Source: Actinomycetes bacterium
GTDB taxonomy: Bacteria > Actinomycetota > Acidimicrobiia > Acidimicrobiales > RAAP-2
Length of the DNA stretch: 14,182 nucleotides
Assembly (NCBI GenBank): GCA_021850345.1
Contig: JAJZMN010000209.1
Span: forward strand, 1 to 14,182
Direction: 5' to 3'
Part shown: positions 13,055-14,182 of the stretch, piece after piece
Numbering within the stretch: the stretch's first letter is position 1
How the letters are laid out: every line of letters starts with the position of its first letter
Program-made: the position numbers and the translations under genes
The notes under the pieces: model-generated
Database searches by the model: none
What the model was told of the DNA's origin: nothing
What the model saw: only the letters and a program-made list of their open reading frames with translations

Positions 13055-13967
13055 GGCGCGGGCCGAGCCCGAGCGCGACGCGCCCTTCGGGGCCCGACGG
13101 GTGCCGCAGTCACGCCTCCCGAGCGCGGGACACCGCGGCGGGCGCTGCGACCGTCTTCACCTTCCGGCCGCGGGAAACCTCGAAGGGCCGATCGGGCTCA
13201 CCTCGCCTGAGTGCCCGCTGGCCGCGCGCGATCCGCGCGACGGCGCGATTTGGACCGGATCCGACAAGCACGCACGCGATGCCGGATCCCAAGAGCGTGT
13301 GGCGCCTGTGCGGCCCCACCGTCGCCCGCCAGCACGAGGGACCACTCGGCGCCGGCGGCACGGGACCGCCGCCGCGAGAGACCCCGACGCCGGTCGGCGA
13401 TCGTCCGGCCCTGGGACGCACCAGAGCGCGGCGGGCGGCGGGGGTCGCCGGGCGCGACGACGTAGCGCGGTCGTGAGCGGTGAACGAGCACCCGTGCACC
13501 GGCCAGGCACCGGCGTCCGAGACGGTCGCCAACCGAACCCGAATCCGGCGGCCGAGAAGCGCCACATCCTGTCCTCCTGCCGATCCTCCGCCCGCGCAGC
13601 GTCGAGCGACCGCCCGGACCCTCGCAACCTCGCGTCGGGACCGGCGCACCAACTCGAGCGCGTCGGACCGCGGTGCTGGGCGCGGTGGGCGTCGTCGGCG
13701 CGCCCGTAACGGGCGCGCCGACGCGCCCGGGGATCGGCCCGTCAAGAGCGACAAGGGTCCGGCGACCGATCAGTGCAGGCCGAAAGCCCCGGACGCGTCG
13801 AGATGGGTCATGGCGGCCAGCCACGCCCGCGTGTGCGCCGCTCGCGCGGGCGAGAACCCGGCCCGCCCGGCGCCGCATGCGTTTGCTGCGTCGCTCCTCC
13901 AGGATGCGCCCACGACCACCACGGCGTGCACTCGGAGAGTCCCGTCACAGGGGAGGGCCGGGGCCCG
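13055..13967. other. Gene-poor stretch, no recognisable gene
   Basis: About 910 bases. Open frames exist on both strands but look like high-GC artefacts. Two minus-strand pieces look slightly protein-like: one ending at 13110 (RGEPDRPFEVSRGRKVKT, then VSRAREA and stop), and one ending near 13772 (AHTRAWLAAMTHLDASGAF and stop). I cannot assign either; they may be decayed gene ends. The only strong structure is the hairpin at 13693-13723. Confidence 0.35.
13693..13723. terminator. Perfect 14-bp-stem hairpin
   Basis: CGTCGGCGCGCCCG (13693-13706) and its exact reverse complement (13710-13723) flank a TAA loop. There is no T-tract on either side, so it would be a tail-less, possibly bidirectional terminator or another structured element. 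It lies between the ABM-like gene and the leftward gene at the right edge. Confidence 0.45.
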
Positions 13968-14182
13968 TCAGTTCCCGGTGTCCCCGGCTCGCCGGATTCC
14001 TCCGGCGGCGTCGCCGAGCGTCGGCGGGTGCGCCGCGAGCGCGCCGGCGACCGACGCGCCGCGGGGGACCAGCGGGATCAGACAGGCCTGCAGCGCGTGG
14101 TAGAGGTCGGGCTTTCCGTACCACGGCCCAAAGGCCCGGCGGTTCTGCTCGTCGAGTTGCGCATACCCACCCCCGCGGGCGT
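13968..14182 (-). CDS. C-terminal end of an unrecognised protein (cut by right edge)
   Basis: The last 70 codons and the TGA (13968-13970) of a leftward gene are visible; its start lies beyond the window. The sequence has a protein-like, mixed composition, with YAQLDEQNRRAFGPWYGKPD (6-25), LYHALQACLIPLVPRGASVA (26-45) and a Gly/Ala/Arg tail. Codons are strongly G/C-ending as in the real genes of this window. The aromatic block FGPWYGKPDLYHAL is distinctive, but I do not recognise the family. It could also be another decayed remnant. Confidence 0.5.
   Translation of the reverse strand, partial: ARGGGYAQLDEQNRRAFGPWYGKPDLYHALQACLIPLVPRGASVAGALAAHPPTLGDAAGGIRRAGDTGN

Noticed and set aside
1..14182. 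tRNA, rRNA or CRISPR arrays.
   Set aside because: I looked for T-arm-like GTTCGAAT motifs, conserved rRNA segments and regularly spaced repeats and saw none.

Overview
The window is very GC-rich DNA (G/C-ending codons in every real gene) that looks like the chromosome of a high-GC actinobacterium. The evidence is an F420-type luciferase-like oxidoreductase, GTG starts, TANNNT -10 boxes lying 6-7 bases before start codons (leaderless mRNAs), a fused MerR-TetR regulator, and a dxs-hpnC pair that points to hopanoid lipid synthesis. I cannot place it below phylum with confidence.

Layout. 1-2519: a leftward isoprenoid/hopanoid unit, dxs followed by hpnC, coupled through an ATGA overlap and cut by the left edge. 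2544-4164: a leftward MerR-TetR fusion regulator diverging from a rightward DegV-family gene, with start codons that touch or nearly touch. 4201-5927: two rightward genes, a single-pass membrane protein with a RodZ-C-like (DUF4115-type) outer domain and a class I SAM methyltransferase. 5976-6779: leftward panB (pantothenate/CoA synthesis). 6960-7815: a 5'-truncated IS1634-type transposase remnant broken by three frameshifts and one stop. 7812-10319: a leftward LLM oxidoreductase diverging from a rightward two-domain sulfurtransferase (both apparently leaderless, from back-to-back promoters), then a convergent leftward short-chain dehydrogenase with Arg in place of the catalytic Lys.

10320-14182 is different: gene-poor, with long open frames that are composition artefacts. 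It holds a broken SnoaL/NTF2-like gene, an isoprenylcysteine-methyltransferase-like membrane gene cut by one in-frame TAG, a possible second remnant of the same family, one intact small ABM-like dimeric-barrel gene behind a region rich in dyad symmetry, a perfect 14-bp-stem hairpin, and the 3' end of an unrecognised gene at the right edge. It reads as a decaying accessory segment next to a housekeeping/metabolic block.

I found no convincing new multi-gene system. The most notable points are the regulator fusion, the altered SDR active site, the leaderless divergent promoters, the single-stop membrane methyltransferase and the operator-like repeat array upstream of the ABM-like gene.
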